A stretch of DNA of 64,000 nt, taken from Trichodelitschia bisporula (taxonomy: Eukaryota; Ascomycota; Dothideomycetes; Phaeotrichales; Phaeotrichaceae). The notes under the pieces are model-generated. The model did no database searches. It was not told the DNA's origin and saw only the letters and a program-made list of their open reading frames with translations. Both the position numbers and the translations under genes were made by a program. Position 1 is the stretch's first letter; the number at the start of each line of letters is the position of its first letter. The stretch lies in assembly GCA_010356995.1 (NCBI GenBank), contig ML996693.1:1116001-1180000 (forward strand), given 5' to 3'. Positions 35,228 through 46,915 of this stretch are shown here, in pieces.

Positions 35228-36573
35228 ATGGTGTTCTTTGCAGACTGGTTGCTTTGGCAGCAACTCTGCTTTGTGTGTCTTCCATTGCCCATAAACTACT
35301 CGAAGCTGACTTCTGGTGTAGGTGCTGGCGGTGTTAATTGTATGTCATTTCACCATCCGCCTTTCTTCCCCGACTAACATGATAGATCGTCGCTCTCGTT
35401 TGCGGCTTCTGGAAGAACATGCTCGGTCGTGCCGAAGCAAGACATTATGCCAATCTCGGGACGCCCCTTGCAGTCTCTCCATCAAGGCTCGAGGATGGCC
35501 TAGGAGAAGATATACCTTTTGGGGTACGGGCTTTAGAATGTGGCATGGAGGTTGAGGGGGTGTGGAACTCGCGTCCGGCAACCCCAGCTGGAAGTCTGCT
35601 AGGACCTCCCGGAAGCTCATGCTCATCGCAAGGGAGCGAGGACGCAGGATTTCGGCCGAACGACGATACGCCGTCTATAGCCATGCCCAGGCCGAAGAGG
35701 CCGAACATTTCACCATATTGGCCAGTCTCGCGCTCACAAAGCAACGTTGAGAAGCGCCCCGTGCCCCCTTGTCGCAGCTCGTCACTGAACTACAGTCCTG
35801 GTCTCACGACTCCAAACCGAGCGTATACTTCAACCCTGTTGCGGAACTCCGTCGCGGCAGGCGACTTGGAGGTGGACATAGCAGGCCTCAAAGCCCGCAA
35901 AGGTGTCACCTCTTCATGCCATGTCTCCCGTATCCCTAACACTTTATACAGAGTATGAAATTTTCTCAGCTCCTGAACAACTATCCGCTCCACCTTCGCC
36001 TTCAACCTTCGCTTCAAGCATAGATAGCGCAAGCTCAAAGAGGCGAGAGATCTTCAATGAGCCGACGGGAGGTTTGTATAATTCACGTGGATCTTGCACG
36101 TCCACTTACTTCGTATAGAGCTAGATCTTCTTCAGAGCCATAGACTGTCTCACGTCGCCGAGACGGGCCAGCTCGTACCACGCGCCCCGAGGGGTGCCAT
36201 ACCCTACTACACGGATCCATTTGAGGGCGAGACGATTGCGCTCTCAGGCGTTACCGTGGGATTTTCCCCCTCTGGCGATGAAAGCACCGTCGTCGGATCG
36301 GAGCAGACTCAGGAGACCAAGATGAAGGAGCCAAGTGAACCAAAGCAGTCCTTCGAGCACAAGCCGCATGCCTCCAAAGTCTTGCGGAAAGTCAATTCGG
36401 ACTTTGAGATATTGCATCCTGGTAGTTTGACGGCCGCGGCTCCCGAACACCCCTTGGATGCTTCCAGCGAGCGACCCCGCTCGCGGAAGCTGCAGAAGAA
36501 GCGGCCATCTTCTGAGCACGATCGGCCCACCTTCATTGAGGTTATATACGGGGCCGAGGCAACTGGTCGCTAA
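35228..36573 (+). CDS. Single-pass membrane protein of an uncharacterised fungal family
   Basis: Exons are 35228-35272, 35322-35339, 35386-35902, 35952-36071 and 36119-36573, giving 384 aa. Exon 2 is an 18-nt microexon (Val-Leu-Ala-Val-Leu-Ile) that completes the membrane segment. The joined N-terminus reads MVFFADWLLWQQLCF, then VLAVLIIVALVCGFWKNMLG. I recall this start (aromatic, Trp-x-Leu-Trp, then Phe-Val-Leu and one helix), followed further on by DIPFGVRALECGMEVEGVW and SRPATP, as a conserved Pezizomycotina family of unknown function; this should be confirmed by a search. The long C-terminal part is Ser/Pro-rich and disordered, with Thr-Pro and Ser-Pro sites and a basic end (RSRKLQKKRPSSEHDRP). 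All four introns are 46-49 bp and keep phase, supporting the model. Topology and role are unknown. Confidence 0.8.
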
Positions 36574-37403
36574 GAGCTTCACCTGTCGCCGTCCTCATAG
36601 CAATTGAAATTTGCATTCATTCGCTCGGTCGTGGCCGGGTGGCGATTTTGAGAGCCTAAGTCTAATGACAGTCCCGGGCAGATACCCCATGAGATATCGT
36701 AGCTTTACGGCGTTTGGGGCAGGTGATAGAGACATGCTTATGATGTATATGATATGGCAGCCAGATGTGGAGGATTTGAGGGTTAGCGACAGCATGAGGG
36801 TGGTGGGGTCATGAGCTCAGTTCCCACAGGTGCGAAAGACTGGAATTGTACGATTTAACGAGCTGCGATGTACCCGTACCTTGATTGCGCGGCCCGCCGT
36901 AAAGCTTCACATTCGGCCCGTCGGCCACTCCGCGACAAGGCCTTGTGAACGCATCTGCAAATTCCCAAAGCGTTGGCCATGAAGGTGACGAAAGACGATG
37001 CATTGACAGGCCACATACTGTAGAGATTGGATGAAGGGGTAGGGTTCGGAAATAAAGAGAAGTTTTGAGGCACCGTCATATAGATCCTCAATCGAGCAAG
37101 CAATCTGTTGAAATCATTCTGATTTCTCTACTCAGTAAAGCATCGTGACGTTGCGTGATGCTGGGCATTCACGGCACTTGAAGCGTCAGGCAACAGGCAG
37201 TAAGGCGTTACGCTAATCCCAAATGGGGGCCGAATAACTGCTAAGTCAACATAGTCAGGTGAGAGCGAGTGGGACCCGCGTCGCTTGAACGCGTCTCCCC
37301 AACATCCCCTCCGCCACCTCACAACTGTCTCCCAACTTCGCCACCACTCATACCGCACACACCTCTCTGCAGGCAGCAAATTACATCTTACTTGCCTTTT
37401 AAT
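36574..37403. other. Intergenic region, membrane-protein gene to RAD51
   Basis: 830 bp, no gene recognised. The last 120 bp are C-rich and include an ACGCGT box (listed separately). Confidence 0.5.
37289..37294. promoter_or_regulatory. MluI cell-cycle box (ACGCGT) upstream of RAD51
   Basis: Exact ACGCGT 110 bp before the RAD51 start. MBF binding to this motif controls G1/S genes in yeasts. A second copy lies in RAD51 intron 1 (37514-37519). The hexamer also occurs at several unrelated places in this window, so function is uncertain. Confidence 0.4.
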
Positions 37404-38600
37404 ATGGCAGAAGACGCGCAATCTCAATCCGGCTTCGAGGAGGAGACTCCACAACAACACGCACCCGGCGCCCCCACTTCCTTGAGTTCACTGGAGGTAG
37501 GCCTTCGTTTCCGACGCGTCGGGTTCATCGACTGACAACAAAAGGGAGTAAATGGCATCACGGCTCGTGATGTCAAGCTTATGACCGAGGGCGGATTCTT
37601 CACAATCGAATCTGTAGCATACACGTATGATACCCCGCGCCACAAGTCGATTTGTTCTTGTTGCTAATAAAGCTAGACCCAAGCGGACGATCGAGCAAGT
37701 CAAGGGCATTTCAGAGCAGAAGGCGTCAAAATTTCTCGCTGAAGCGGCGAGGCTTGTGCCTATGGGCTTCACCACGGCCACCGAAATGCATCAGCGGCGA
37801 AGCGAACTCATCTCCATAACTACGGGCTCCAAGCAGCTCGACACGCTTCTTGCTGGGGGTATCGAGACGGGCTCTATCACAGAAATCTTTGGTGAATTCC
37901 GCACGGGAAAGAGCCAAATTTGCCATACTCTGGCTGTGACGTGCCAGCTGCCGTTTGACATGGGTGGCGGTGAGGGCAAATGCCTGTACATTGATACTGA
38001 GGGCACCTTTCGGTATGTATGGCTGGCTTTCTGACTGTCACTTCTAACCGATCTAGACCTGTTCGTCTTCTGTCCGTCGCAGCTCGCTATGGTCTCTCCG
38101 GTGAGGAAGTCTTGGACAATGTGGCTTATGCGCGAGCCTACAACTCCGACCACCAGCTTCAGCTCCTGAACCAGGCCTCACAGATGATGACGGAAACGCG
38201 CTTTTCACTGCTGATTGTCGACTCCGCCACCTCGCTCTACCGCACAGACTTCATGGGCCGTGGGGAGTTATCCAGCCGGCAGACGCATCTCGCCAAGTTT
38301 CTGAGAACGCTTCAGCGCCTTGCAGACGAGTTTGGCATCGCCGTTGTAATCACCAACCAAGTTGTTGCTCAGGTTGATGGCGGCCCGAGCGCCATGTTCA
38401 ACCCTGATCCTAAGAAGCCTATTGGTGGCAACATCATCGCGCATGCGAGCACGACCCGGCTGAGTCTGAAGAAGGGGCGCGGAGAGACTCGGATATGTAA
38501 GATCTACGACAGTCCCTGCCTGCCTGAGAGCGATTGCATGTTTGCAATCAACGAGGATGGCATAGGCGACCCCAGCCCCAAGGATCTTGAAAAGGATTGA
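37404..38600 (+). CDS. RAD51: Rad51 recombinase
   Basis: RecA-family ATPase that forms the strand-exchange filament in homologous recombination. Exons are 37404-37496, 37545-37624, 37677-38012 and 38057-38600, giving 350 aa. The acidic/Gln-rich N-terminus leads to the helix-hairpin-helix domain ([17 protein letters not shown], then [15 protein letters not shown]). The core has Walker [10 protein letters not shown] (about 129-137), [15 protein letters not shown] formed across intron 3, and Walker B LLIVDS. DNA-binding loop L1 follows ([15 protein letters not shown]), then [14 protein letters not shown] and [20 protein letters not shown] near the C-terminus. Asn-His-Gln-type spacing and length match Rad51 rather than Dmc1: [20 protein letters not shown] is Rad51-like. 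Introns are 44-52 bp. An ACGCGT box lies 110 bp upstream. Confidence 0.96.
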
Positions 38601-39218
38601 GGCGTTGGTGTTGTTGCTTTCTGGTAGTGTGACTGGAGTCAATGAAGTGATGCATCAGGAAGCAGCTCTGGTGGGTGCACATATTGCTGGGATGGCGCGT
38701 CTGGGGATGATATGAGGGGAACTGTACATTGCACTATACCACGAGGCTGATGGGGTTGAGGTCACGGACTAGAGGTTGGCAAGATTTAGGAGATAGACGA
38801 CAAGCTCTGATTCAAGAACCCTAATACCCCCTTGTCATTGAGTGATCGTTGGACAAGATGTCGAAAGAGCCTATGCATAGTTTTCATCTCATCGTAGTCT
38901 TTATCGGAGTCGTGCTGTCGGCGGGCTCGCGGCGGTTGCGGCGTCAAGCATCCTGCAGGGCTCCAACGCACGGACCTTTTTGTCGCATCGCGAGAACGCG
39001 CTTTGCTCGCTCGCTTGCCAACATTCTCCATCTCCAAGCTCTCCCTGTCAACACCATTCCACTTCCGCGACACTTTTGACTGTCGCTCCAAAAGCAGCTC
39101 CGCTCAACCCCCCTGGATACTAGTACCACAGTGTCTCTGCCTGGTCGATGATTAAAGCACCAGCATAACCCAGTCGCCCTTCGCAACCCGAGCCCACGTC
39201 CCTCCTTCGCCGCGCACC
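38601..39218. other. Intergenic region, RAD51 to NUP120
   Basis: 618 bp, no gene recognised. Contains the RAD51 terminator and the C-rich leader of NUP120. Confidence 0.5.
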
Positions 39219-42200
39219 ATGGCGAAGAACCTTCGGCAGACTTGCGCCTACCGGGAAGTGCGGTTGCACCTGGACCCGCCCTACACTGGCTTGGTGGTGG
39301 AGTTGACATTGCCGCAAACGAGTATCACACCCTTCACAAAAACAACATCCGGCCGCCGCACCGTTCAAAGCGATACACAAATTAGCAGAGACGAGTCGAG
39401 CTTTGCGAAGCATCACCTGGCCAGCGATGGGTCGATTTACTTCCGCCGCGATGGGCGTTACCCGCGCAATCTGCTCTGGCGGCTGTTGGATGACCGGACG
39501 ACGCTAGAAATACGGTCGGTGGACCTGACGCAGGACACGGAGGTCAACCACGAGGCTATCCTGTTGCTGTCGATCAAATTTTCCACTGCCATTAGGCCAT
39601 TCTCTCTGTCCTTTGCCGAACCGGATGACATTGATGCGGTCAATGTCTTCGCCATCACCACTGGCAACGAACTCTACACTCTCACCATTCCCAAGGACTT
39701 CTTCATCAATCTGAAGGCGACGGATTCGACGCGCTTCGAGTGGTGTAAGATTTACGCCCCGTCGCTGCTCAAGCTCCAGACGCCGTACCGCATGTTTGCG
39801 ACCAGCGCCTACGACCTCTTTGTGAGCTTGGGCGACGGAGGCATCTTGAAGCTGACTAGACACCCGGGTAGCGATGGTAAGTTACGGTATATCGTGCTAT
39901 TCGCGAAGACTAATCCGAGCAGGATCGTCCTGGCAGGAATCATCCTTCACCGAACGTCATTGGACGTCGTCCTTCGCTCGTTCCATCAAGTGGAAATCAC
40001 ACAACACAGTCCGGTTTGGGAACGTCGACTTGGATCCCACTACTACAGCGTCGCTCTGCATCTCCCCCGATGAAGAACACATTTTGACCGTCTGCTTAAA
40101 CCACACACTTCGTGCCTGGAACCTGTCCACGGGCAAGATCGCCTTCGAGGTGGATCTCCTGGGCCATGACGAGCAAAGCACCCGCGGACAGGCTCGGCCG
40201 CTTATCGGTCCTACGCAGCGCCAGCTTCTCCAGCTGGTGCAGATGCCCGGCCGCAACGAGTACTACGCCGTAACGTATCTTCCGAACCAGCACCGCTTCA
40301 AGTTCTGGGCCATAATGGATGCGGACGACGGCTTGGACGGCATCCGCGAGATGCGTGCCGAGTTCAGTTTCACACCTCAACTGGACGACTACATGGACTC
40401 GTCAGTGTGGAGTCTGGAGGAATTCAGCCTTCTCCCGAGCCGCGGCAAGAACCTCACCCAACTGTGGATCCGCGCGCGAGCAGGGCCGGTTTCGCGCGTC
40501 TTTACGGTTCGTCTGGATCCTTTTGACTTTGATCACTTGAACCACGTTGTTTCCCACCGGGAGTTGAGGAAGCTATGGAATTCATGGGAGACGGTGGACC
40601 ATGGCCTGCAGTCGGTCGAAGCTCTCAACGCGCTCGCTCCAAGCGATTGGCAGGAGAAAGTCAACGAGTTGGATCAGTGTGACGTTAACGAATCCTGGCT
40701 CCAGTTTCTCTTCTATCCCGGCCGATTTACGGCGCCTACCCTGGAGACGGCGCTCCATGTCTATCTCCAAGGCCTTCCTGCTGCCGCTGCCACCGAGTTC
40801 TCTCGTCACAGCCGGCTGCCGCTGACGGAGCGGGTCCGTGAAGCGGTTATGGGATCCCTTCCCTCCCGGCTTTCGGGGTACGGCTCTTTTGGTCTCTCGC
40901 ATTCCTCGACGTACGAGCAAGAGGCGGACCACACGGCCCAGTGGCAAGTCTTCTACGGCCTTGTGCGCGACTTGCACAAGCGGAGAGCTGACGCGCTCTC
41001 CTTTGTCATTGATCCTGTTGACCAGCTAGGATGGATTGTGGCGGCTGATTGTGTAGCTCCCATCCGCTCGTTGGGGACTCTAGAGGGCATAGATGCGCGG
41101 CATCCGCAGCCCAAAGTGACAGAGGCTGTGGACGACGTGAAGGCTCTTGTTGGAGTTGCGAAGACCTTTTACAGTTTTCTCCCGCCTTCATACCAGAAGT
41201 CTTTTGAGGAGACTCTCTCGGTCGAAATCATGGAACAGCCGCTCGTCTCGCCCAAGGACCGCATCCAAGCTTTGCAAGAGCGCTGCGGTATTTCCGGGCA
41301 AATTTCGGACGACGATTACACCAAGTTCGAAGCGGCGATCGAGGATGCGGGCGGCTACGGCGTTCTTGACGCAGAGACGTTCCTGGAATGTATTTCTTAC
41401 ACGCGCGAGGACTTCACGAACAACAAAGACAGAGCCGAGGCCCCGAACATGTTTGGCGTGAAGACCGTGGTCCGGGTTGCTGAGGAGCTCATTGTAGTGA
41501 ACACATCCGTTCTCCTGGGGCTCATGGCACTCTTGCTCTTCGTCGAAGGCGAGTACGACCCAACCGACCTGCAGTCCTCCATGGACGCCTCTCTCTGGGC
41601 CTCCGACGGCGTCCGCTGCCACTTCGACGCGCCCGCCGCCTTCACCAAAATCATCGATATGCTCCGCGAGCAAGAAGTCCTGCGCTTCCTCGTCAGCAAC
41701 ACGCGCACGCAGTACCCGAAATCGTCGCGAGGCGGCGACACCCTCTCGCACTCGACCTCCGAAGACCCAACCCGCCAGCCCTACACCGCAACCTTGCTCG
41801 AGAGCATGTTCATCGGCGACTGGACCAACATCCGCGTGAGCAACGATTATCCCACCCCCACGGTGCTGCTGCACTGGGGCAGCCAGTGGCTCTACGGCGC
41901 GGGTATCATCGACCACTTCGACGACTTCACCTCCCACGTGCTCGCCGACCTGCTCAAGGCCGGCAACCTGTCCCTCGCGCGCGCCTTTCTCCCCGCCGCG
42001 CCCCCTACGCCGTGGAACACATACCTGCGCGGCAGGCTGCATCTCGCGCTCGCGGAATTTGACACAGCGGCACGCTTCTTCGCCCGCGCTTCCATGACGC
42101 TATGTTCGTACTCTGCGCGCTTCGCGCCGCCTCCTGTTTCGTACTATGCTGACATGCCAGCCCTTAACTCCCTCGCGGACGCAACCCGCATCCCCCCTGA

Positions 42201-42933
42201 CTCTGCCCGCTTGTTCGCCGACACCAACACATCGCAGCTCTTCGGCGCAGGTATCCCGGCGTACTACGCGCACGTCGTGGATCTCTTCGCCAGCGCCTGC
42301 GCCCACAGCTTCGTCGTGACCTTCGCACAGCGCGGGCTCCAGGCCTCGTCCTCCCCCGTCGCGAAGTCAGAAGACTCCGCGCGTGTCCCGACCTTCCTGG
42401 CCAGTCTCTTCGACGCCGCGATGGCAACCGCGCGCTTCGACGAAGCCTACAGCGCGCTGACGCGGCTGCCCCGCAGTGACGTCCCTGCTGCGCTCGAATC
42501 CTTTGTGGCCACGCTCGTTAGCCGCGGGATGACGGAGCGGCTGCTCGGCTTCGCGTGGACGGGGCTGTACAGCCAGGTCGACTCCGTGCTCGCCTCGCTG
42601 GCTGCGCGCCGCGGGGACCAGTACTGGAAAGCGGTGTATGCGTGGCGGGTGCGCCGGGGAGATTATAGGGGCGCGGCGCAGGCGGCGTATGAACGACTGG
42701 GGGAGGTGAGGGGGGAGGATGTAGTGGGGGCTTACTTGCTTGTTATTAATACGTTGGCGTGTGTGGGGCCGCGGGAGGGGTGGGTTCTCAAGGGCGGGGG
42801 TGGGAAGGGGGAGGCGAGGAAGTTGGTTACGTTGGAGGAAGTGCGGAGGGGGTATCAGGAGGAGTTGGATCGGGTGGCTGCTGTTGAGCAGGGACGATTT
42901 GCGTTTGGAGGGGAGATGGAGGTTGATGTTTAG
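39219..42933 (+). CDS. NUP120: Nucleoporin Nup120/Nup160 (Y-complex)
   Basis: Scaffold subunit of the Nup84/Nup107 Y-shaped complex of the nuclear pore, needed for mRNA export and pore assembly. Exons are 39219-39876 and 39923-42933, giving 1222 aa. The N-terminal half is a beta-propeller. Recognisable family segments are LWRLLDDRTTLEIRSVDL, GDGGILKLTRHPGSDGSSW spanning the intron, TVRFGNVDLDPTTTASL, ISPDEEHILTVCLNHTLRAW and STGKIAFEVDLLG. The C-terminal half is helical repeat (for example TFYSFLPPSYQKSFEETLS, LALAEFDTAARFF and YKAVYAWRVRRGDYRGAAQ-like helices). Length matches filamentous-fungal Nup160 proteins. The last roughly 90 codons shift to G-rich codons. No FG repeats are present, as expected for a scaffold nucleoporin. 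Confidence 0.92.
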
Positions 42934-44168
42934 TGTTCTCCTGGCGGGGGGTGGAGGGACGGGGGAGTGGAAGATGTAATACCCTAGAGGCAATTGATGG
43001 TTGATGGATCATATGCTGCCTTTTTGTGAGAGACTGGGCACTCGTGGTACTCCATGTGGATGACTGAACCTGTTGAAGTGCCTTTTACTTCGGTAGTTCC
43101 CACGCAAGCTATCTACTCTGCCATAACTAGAGCATACCGATCTACATCCGCCGATCTGGCATACAAGGGTATATCTACAAATCCAACTTTACATCCGGTG
43201 GGCTCCTTACGGTCCATGCATACGGCGGCTCTAAAGCGGCCAATCCGTTGAGAGGGTGTGTGTAGTAGTAGTGTGTAGTGGACCTCTGATGTGGACATGG
43301 AAGGAGCATTGATATGTCAGGAAGGCGCATGCTAGTTCTAATGGTCATTGATGTAATGAGGGCATGAGAGAAGGAAGAAGCAAAGGAGGATACTTGGCAT
43401 CATGTATTTAAGTCTCCAGAGCCACTTCCTCTCTTCCTCTGTTCGTCTTCTACTTCAATCTTCAGTTTACACAGTTGCTGTTGCACGCGTTGGAGTTTTG
43501 CTCCCATCAGGGCCGAGCTGTTCTTTCGTGACAAAGGAGCAGTCACAAAAGGACGTCTTGCCCCCAGTAATCCACCACACACTACTACCACATGTATACA
43601 AGGCGTATAACAGCAACATAGTGCGGAGAGAGAATACGGGGTGTGATGAAGCGGCAGAGACAGGAGAAGGACGGCGACAAACACGCCTGTAGTAAGGACT
43701 TTCGCGGCATGGAGTGGCCGGATATGCGCGCCGGCAGCTCGGCCCGAACGGGATGCGACCCGCTAAGGCGGAAGCGCGGTGAGATGCTACCATCACTGGG
43801 GGCCGATGTTAATATGGTGTCCGTAGTTGAGATGGACGAGGCAGAGGCCGAGGACCGGCTGTAATCTCGAGCGGATGCGCACTTGCACCTACCAGCCCAA
43901 ACGCAACGACATTCCACTCCTATCCGATCAGCCATGACCTCGCAGCGCGATACTTGGCGGCCTCGACTACAGTCGGGCCAAGCCCAAGGACTTAGCGAAG
44001 ACGAACCCCACTGTTCACCAGACCTTCCCTTGTGGAGTCCCGCGTAAACCTCCAAGCCTTACCTTTACACCCTACGCCCCGTTAGAAGCCAGGCGCATCG
44101 CGCGGGGGCACGACCCGGCCCAGTCTGGCTCTTCCTGCCGTGTAACGGAACCCTGGCCCGGCCGGGCC

Positions 44169-44535
44169 AACCGGGCGGCCAGTACCGGGCGGCCAATACC
44201 GGGCATCGGGCTCGAGTGCAGGCTCGATGCGGGCTCGATGCCTGAACGTAAAGGGCTTGTCAGAAGCAGGGCACAGGGCGTTTGGATTTGCCGACTTTCC
44301 CAAAAAGCGTGGCGCCTGGGTTTGCCGACTTTCCCCAAAAAGCGTGACGGCTCTGGGAGCCGGCCTTGTGCGCCCGTCAGCTGTCAGCGAGTTTACATAA
44401 TACCTCGGCTGCCGCCCGGGAACAGTGAGGAACCGGCGAGTTGTAATGCAGGTGCGGCCGGATGGAGAAATGATTGAGGGAACGGAAGCGGTTTGAGGGA
44501 ACGGAAGCGGTTAGATGGCACGAAGCGGTTAGGCG
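44169..44535. repeat. Cluster of three short tandem duplications
   Basis: (1) 44,169-44,241: repeats of ACCGGGCGGCCA and then of GGCTCGATGC. (2) 44,281-44,350: two copies of a unit of about 34 bp containing TTTGCCGACTTTCC and AAAAAGCGT. (3) 44,474-44,535: two to three copies of GAGGGAACGGAAGCGGTT, the last one degenerate. Each is recent enough to be read by eye and none is coding. Confidence 0.7.
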
Positions 44536-46160
44536 GTGCCGTGCGGTGCAGCCCTCCATTCGGGGATGTCGGTCTTCGGCTCCGCCGGTACGGAAGATGG
44601 CGCCGGATGCTGCGTAATGGACACTGCGTAATGCATTAGCGGATACTCCGTCTTTTCGCACGCAATTTTGGCACCGCGTAGCCATTGGCACGTGAGTCTC
44701 AGCTCCTGTAGGCGAGTGCCGTTCGGGAAGAAGATGCCAGTGTCGGATACAAGGCGTCGGCGCGATAAGAGGGACTGATGAGTGATAAGACGAGGTGCGG
44801 GGTTGGAGACGTGACTCTGGAGATGGTGACACAGCGTTTAGGAGCTTACTCCAGACAGAGAGAGAATGGCCTACGCTATCTCTAGACTTGGATGCGATGC
44901 AAGCCGAAGTCAGGTCAGAAAAGCTGACTCTTGCGCCTTGCAGAGGCTCCAAATCTCGGGACACGGCTCTGTGGGTTTTAGCTGAAGCCAAAACCAAAGC
45001 AAGGCGCTCAATCGGGACAGAAGGGAGGTATTAAGCAGGGACAATGGCTGCCTGACATATGTAGGGCAAAGCTCACGACATTTCAACCCGGCAAGAGCCT
45101 GGTTGAACCCTCAATCCCACCCCGCTGTTCAGCAGGGGAACGGCCTTGATACAGGTCCCCAGGACGGCTGCGAGCCGAGCCCTTAGCCGCAGTCCCAACC
45201 GTCCTTATGGGGTAAGTAAGGAGGCAGATAAAGAGCCCCCCTTCCTTGGGTTCCTTGTGCGTGTATTATGGTAGGCCAGGTTCATGTCGGACGGGCGAGA
45301 AGTGCGGGAGTGGCAGGTCTGGCGCGGTAGTGTGAAGTGCTGAGCAACGTTTTGGGCCGAGATTTCAGAAGTGCGGTGCACTGCAGGTCGATCGAGGGCC
45401 GGCGTGGCGGTTGGCCGTTGTGAGTTTCGCACGGCGCACGTTGTCGCACGTTGCCGGATGATTGGAGATGCAGACGTCGCTGCGGGCGGTGAGCATTTCT
45501 GCTGTTTCCCGCCGCAGTTCGGGTGGGAAAGGCAGTAGCAGTGTCCCCGGTAGTGAGGCACTTTGTAAATTGCAGTTCGTGTTCGGTGGGAGGACTCTGA
45601 GTGACGGTGAAGAGTTGTCGTATCGAACCACGGCGAGGAGTCGGCTAACGTGGGTGCGGAGGTAGACAAAGAGTGGACTGGGAGGTGTGTGATAGAGGAA
45701 GAGGCGGTCGAGGAAGGGGAGAACTGATGGGGTAATAAGTGAGCTCTCAGGGACGGTTCGGCGTGGTGATTAGCCGTAGAGATAGGTTCCTTTTGGCAAG
45801 TGGCAGGTCGATAGTGACATTGATAGCGAGTGCGTGATTTGGTGATGACGAGTGACTTTGGTGGTGGGTGGAGACGATACATCCGTGTGGAGTGGCGGTG
45901 CGGTCCTACAAGCTCAGGCTCATTGAGGAGCGGGGGAAAGTGGCGTATCAGCCACAGAGGCTCTATCTCGTGTGTGTGTGCGATCCCAACGTGCAAGGCG
46001 ATGCGCCCGGTTGATGCGCCCGGTTGTGCTGGCAAAGTTACGTGGAATTTGCGGGGGATGATCGAGGGGGATTCTCCACAGTTTCCCCAGCGTCGTGACC
46101 CCTAACTACTGCCCCCCCGTTCCATCATTTTCACCATCGTCATCATCATCCCATCTCCCC

Positions 46161-46192
46161 TTCTTCCTCTTCTTCTTCTTCTTCTTCCTCTC
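46161..46192 (+). repeat. TTC-rich microsatellite in KCS1 upstream region
   Basis: About ten TTC/CTT units with two interruptions, in the pyrimidine-rich tract before KCS1. Confidence 0.6.
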
Positions 46193-46915
46193 ATAAACAA
46201 AAAGTCCAAGATGAGGCGCAGTAAGCTCTCTCCCCAATGACGACAGGTCTGGCTTGGCAGGGAAACTATTGTCGATGGTGGTCTTAGCGAACAAATCGCC
46301 TTCTCCACATCCCTTCAACTTCAAACCTTCCACTCCATTCTGCACCAGCAGCACTGCATCCACTTTGCAGACTGCGACCACCGTTCTGCATCACCGCCCA
46401 CTCCTTCTTTTCTCCTCCCACCCCCTCTCAAACTCTAATTGAGGCCCTTATCCCCCTTATACTTCTCATTCTCCTCCCCCTCCTTCAGCTTCGGATCTTC
46501 CTATCCGCCCCTCCTCACTCGCCTTCGGCGGCCACTACTTCCCCCCCATCGTCAGGTCCTTGCTCCGGGATTAACCCTCTCGGTCTATAGCCCGCCCCCC
46601 CCCAGCTCACAGCCGAGCTCTTGCAAACGTGGGCAATCCTGCTCTCCGATCCCGCCTTTGTCCGTCAGGGCCCGTTCAGCCCAAAATCCGCCTTCCCGTT
46701 CCACCCCCCCCCCCCCGGCACCATCGAGCGCCTTGGTTTCGCGGAGAATTACCATACCACACACCTACGCACACCAACCCCCCATACCCCTAGCATTGAC
46801 GCTGCGCGAGGAGCACACGTTGGCCCCGAGGCCGCCCGGCGAGCCGACGACGCAAATCGTCCACTCGTGCCGCCACGCCCTCCACGCCGGGACCAATCAG
46901 TCCAATGTCGCCTCC

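Larger units (their letters stand above)
42934..46915. other. 4-kb gene-poor region and KCS1 leader
   Basis: No gene is recognised between NUP120 and KCS1. Three clusters of short tandem duplications at 44.17-44.54 kb are listed separately. From about 46.1 kb the plus strand is extremely pyrimidine-rich (TTC repeats at 46,161-46,192 and a C13 run at 46,704-46,716), consistent with the KCS1 promoter and leader. Confidence 0.5.

Noticed and set aside
45085-45125. Possible tRNA T-arm (GGTTGAACCCTCAATCCC)
   Set aside because: The loop does not fit a TTC-type T-arm and no acceptor, D or anticodon arms could be paired around it.
45205-46035. Minus-strand frame of 276 codons upstream of KCS1
   Set aside because: His/Ser/Thr/Pro-rich without a domain, and lies opposite pyrimidine/purine-biased leader DNA. 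Not supported as a gene.
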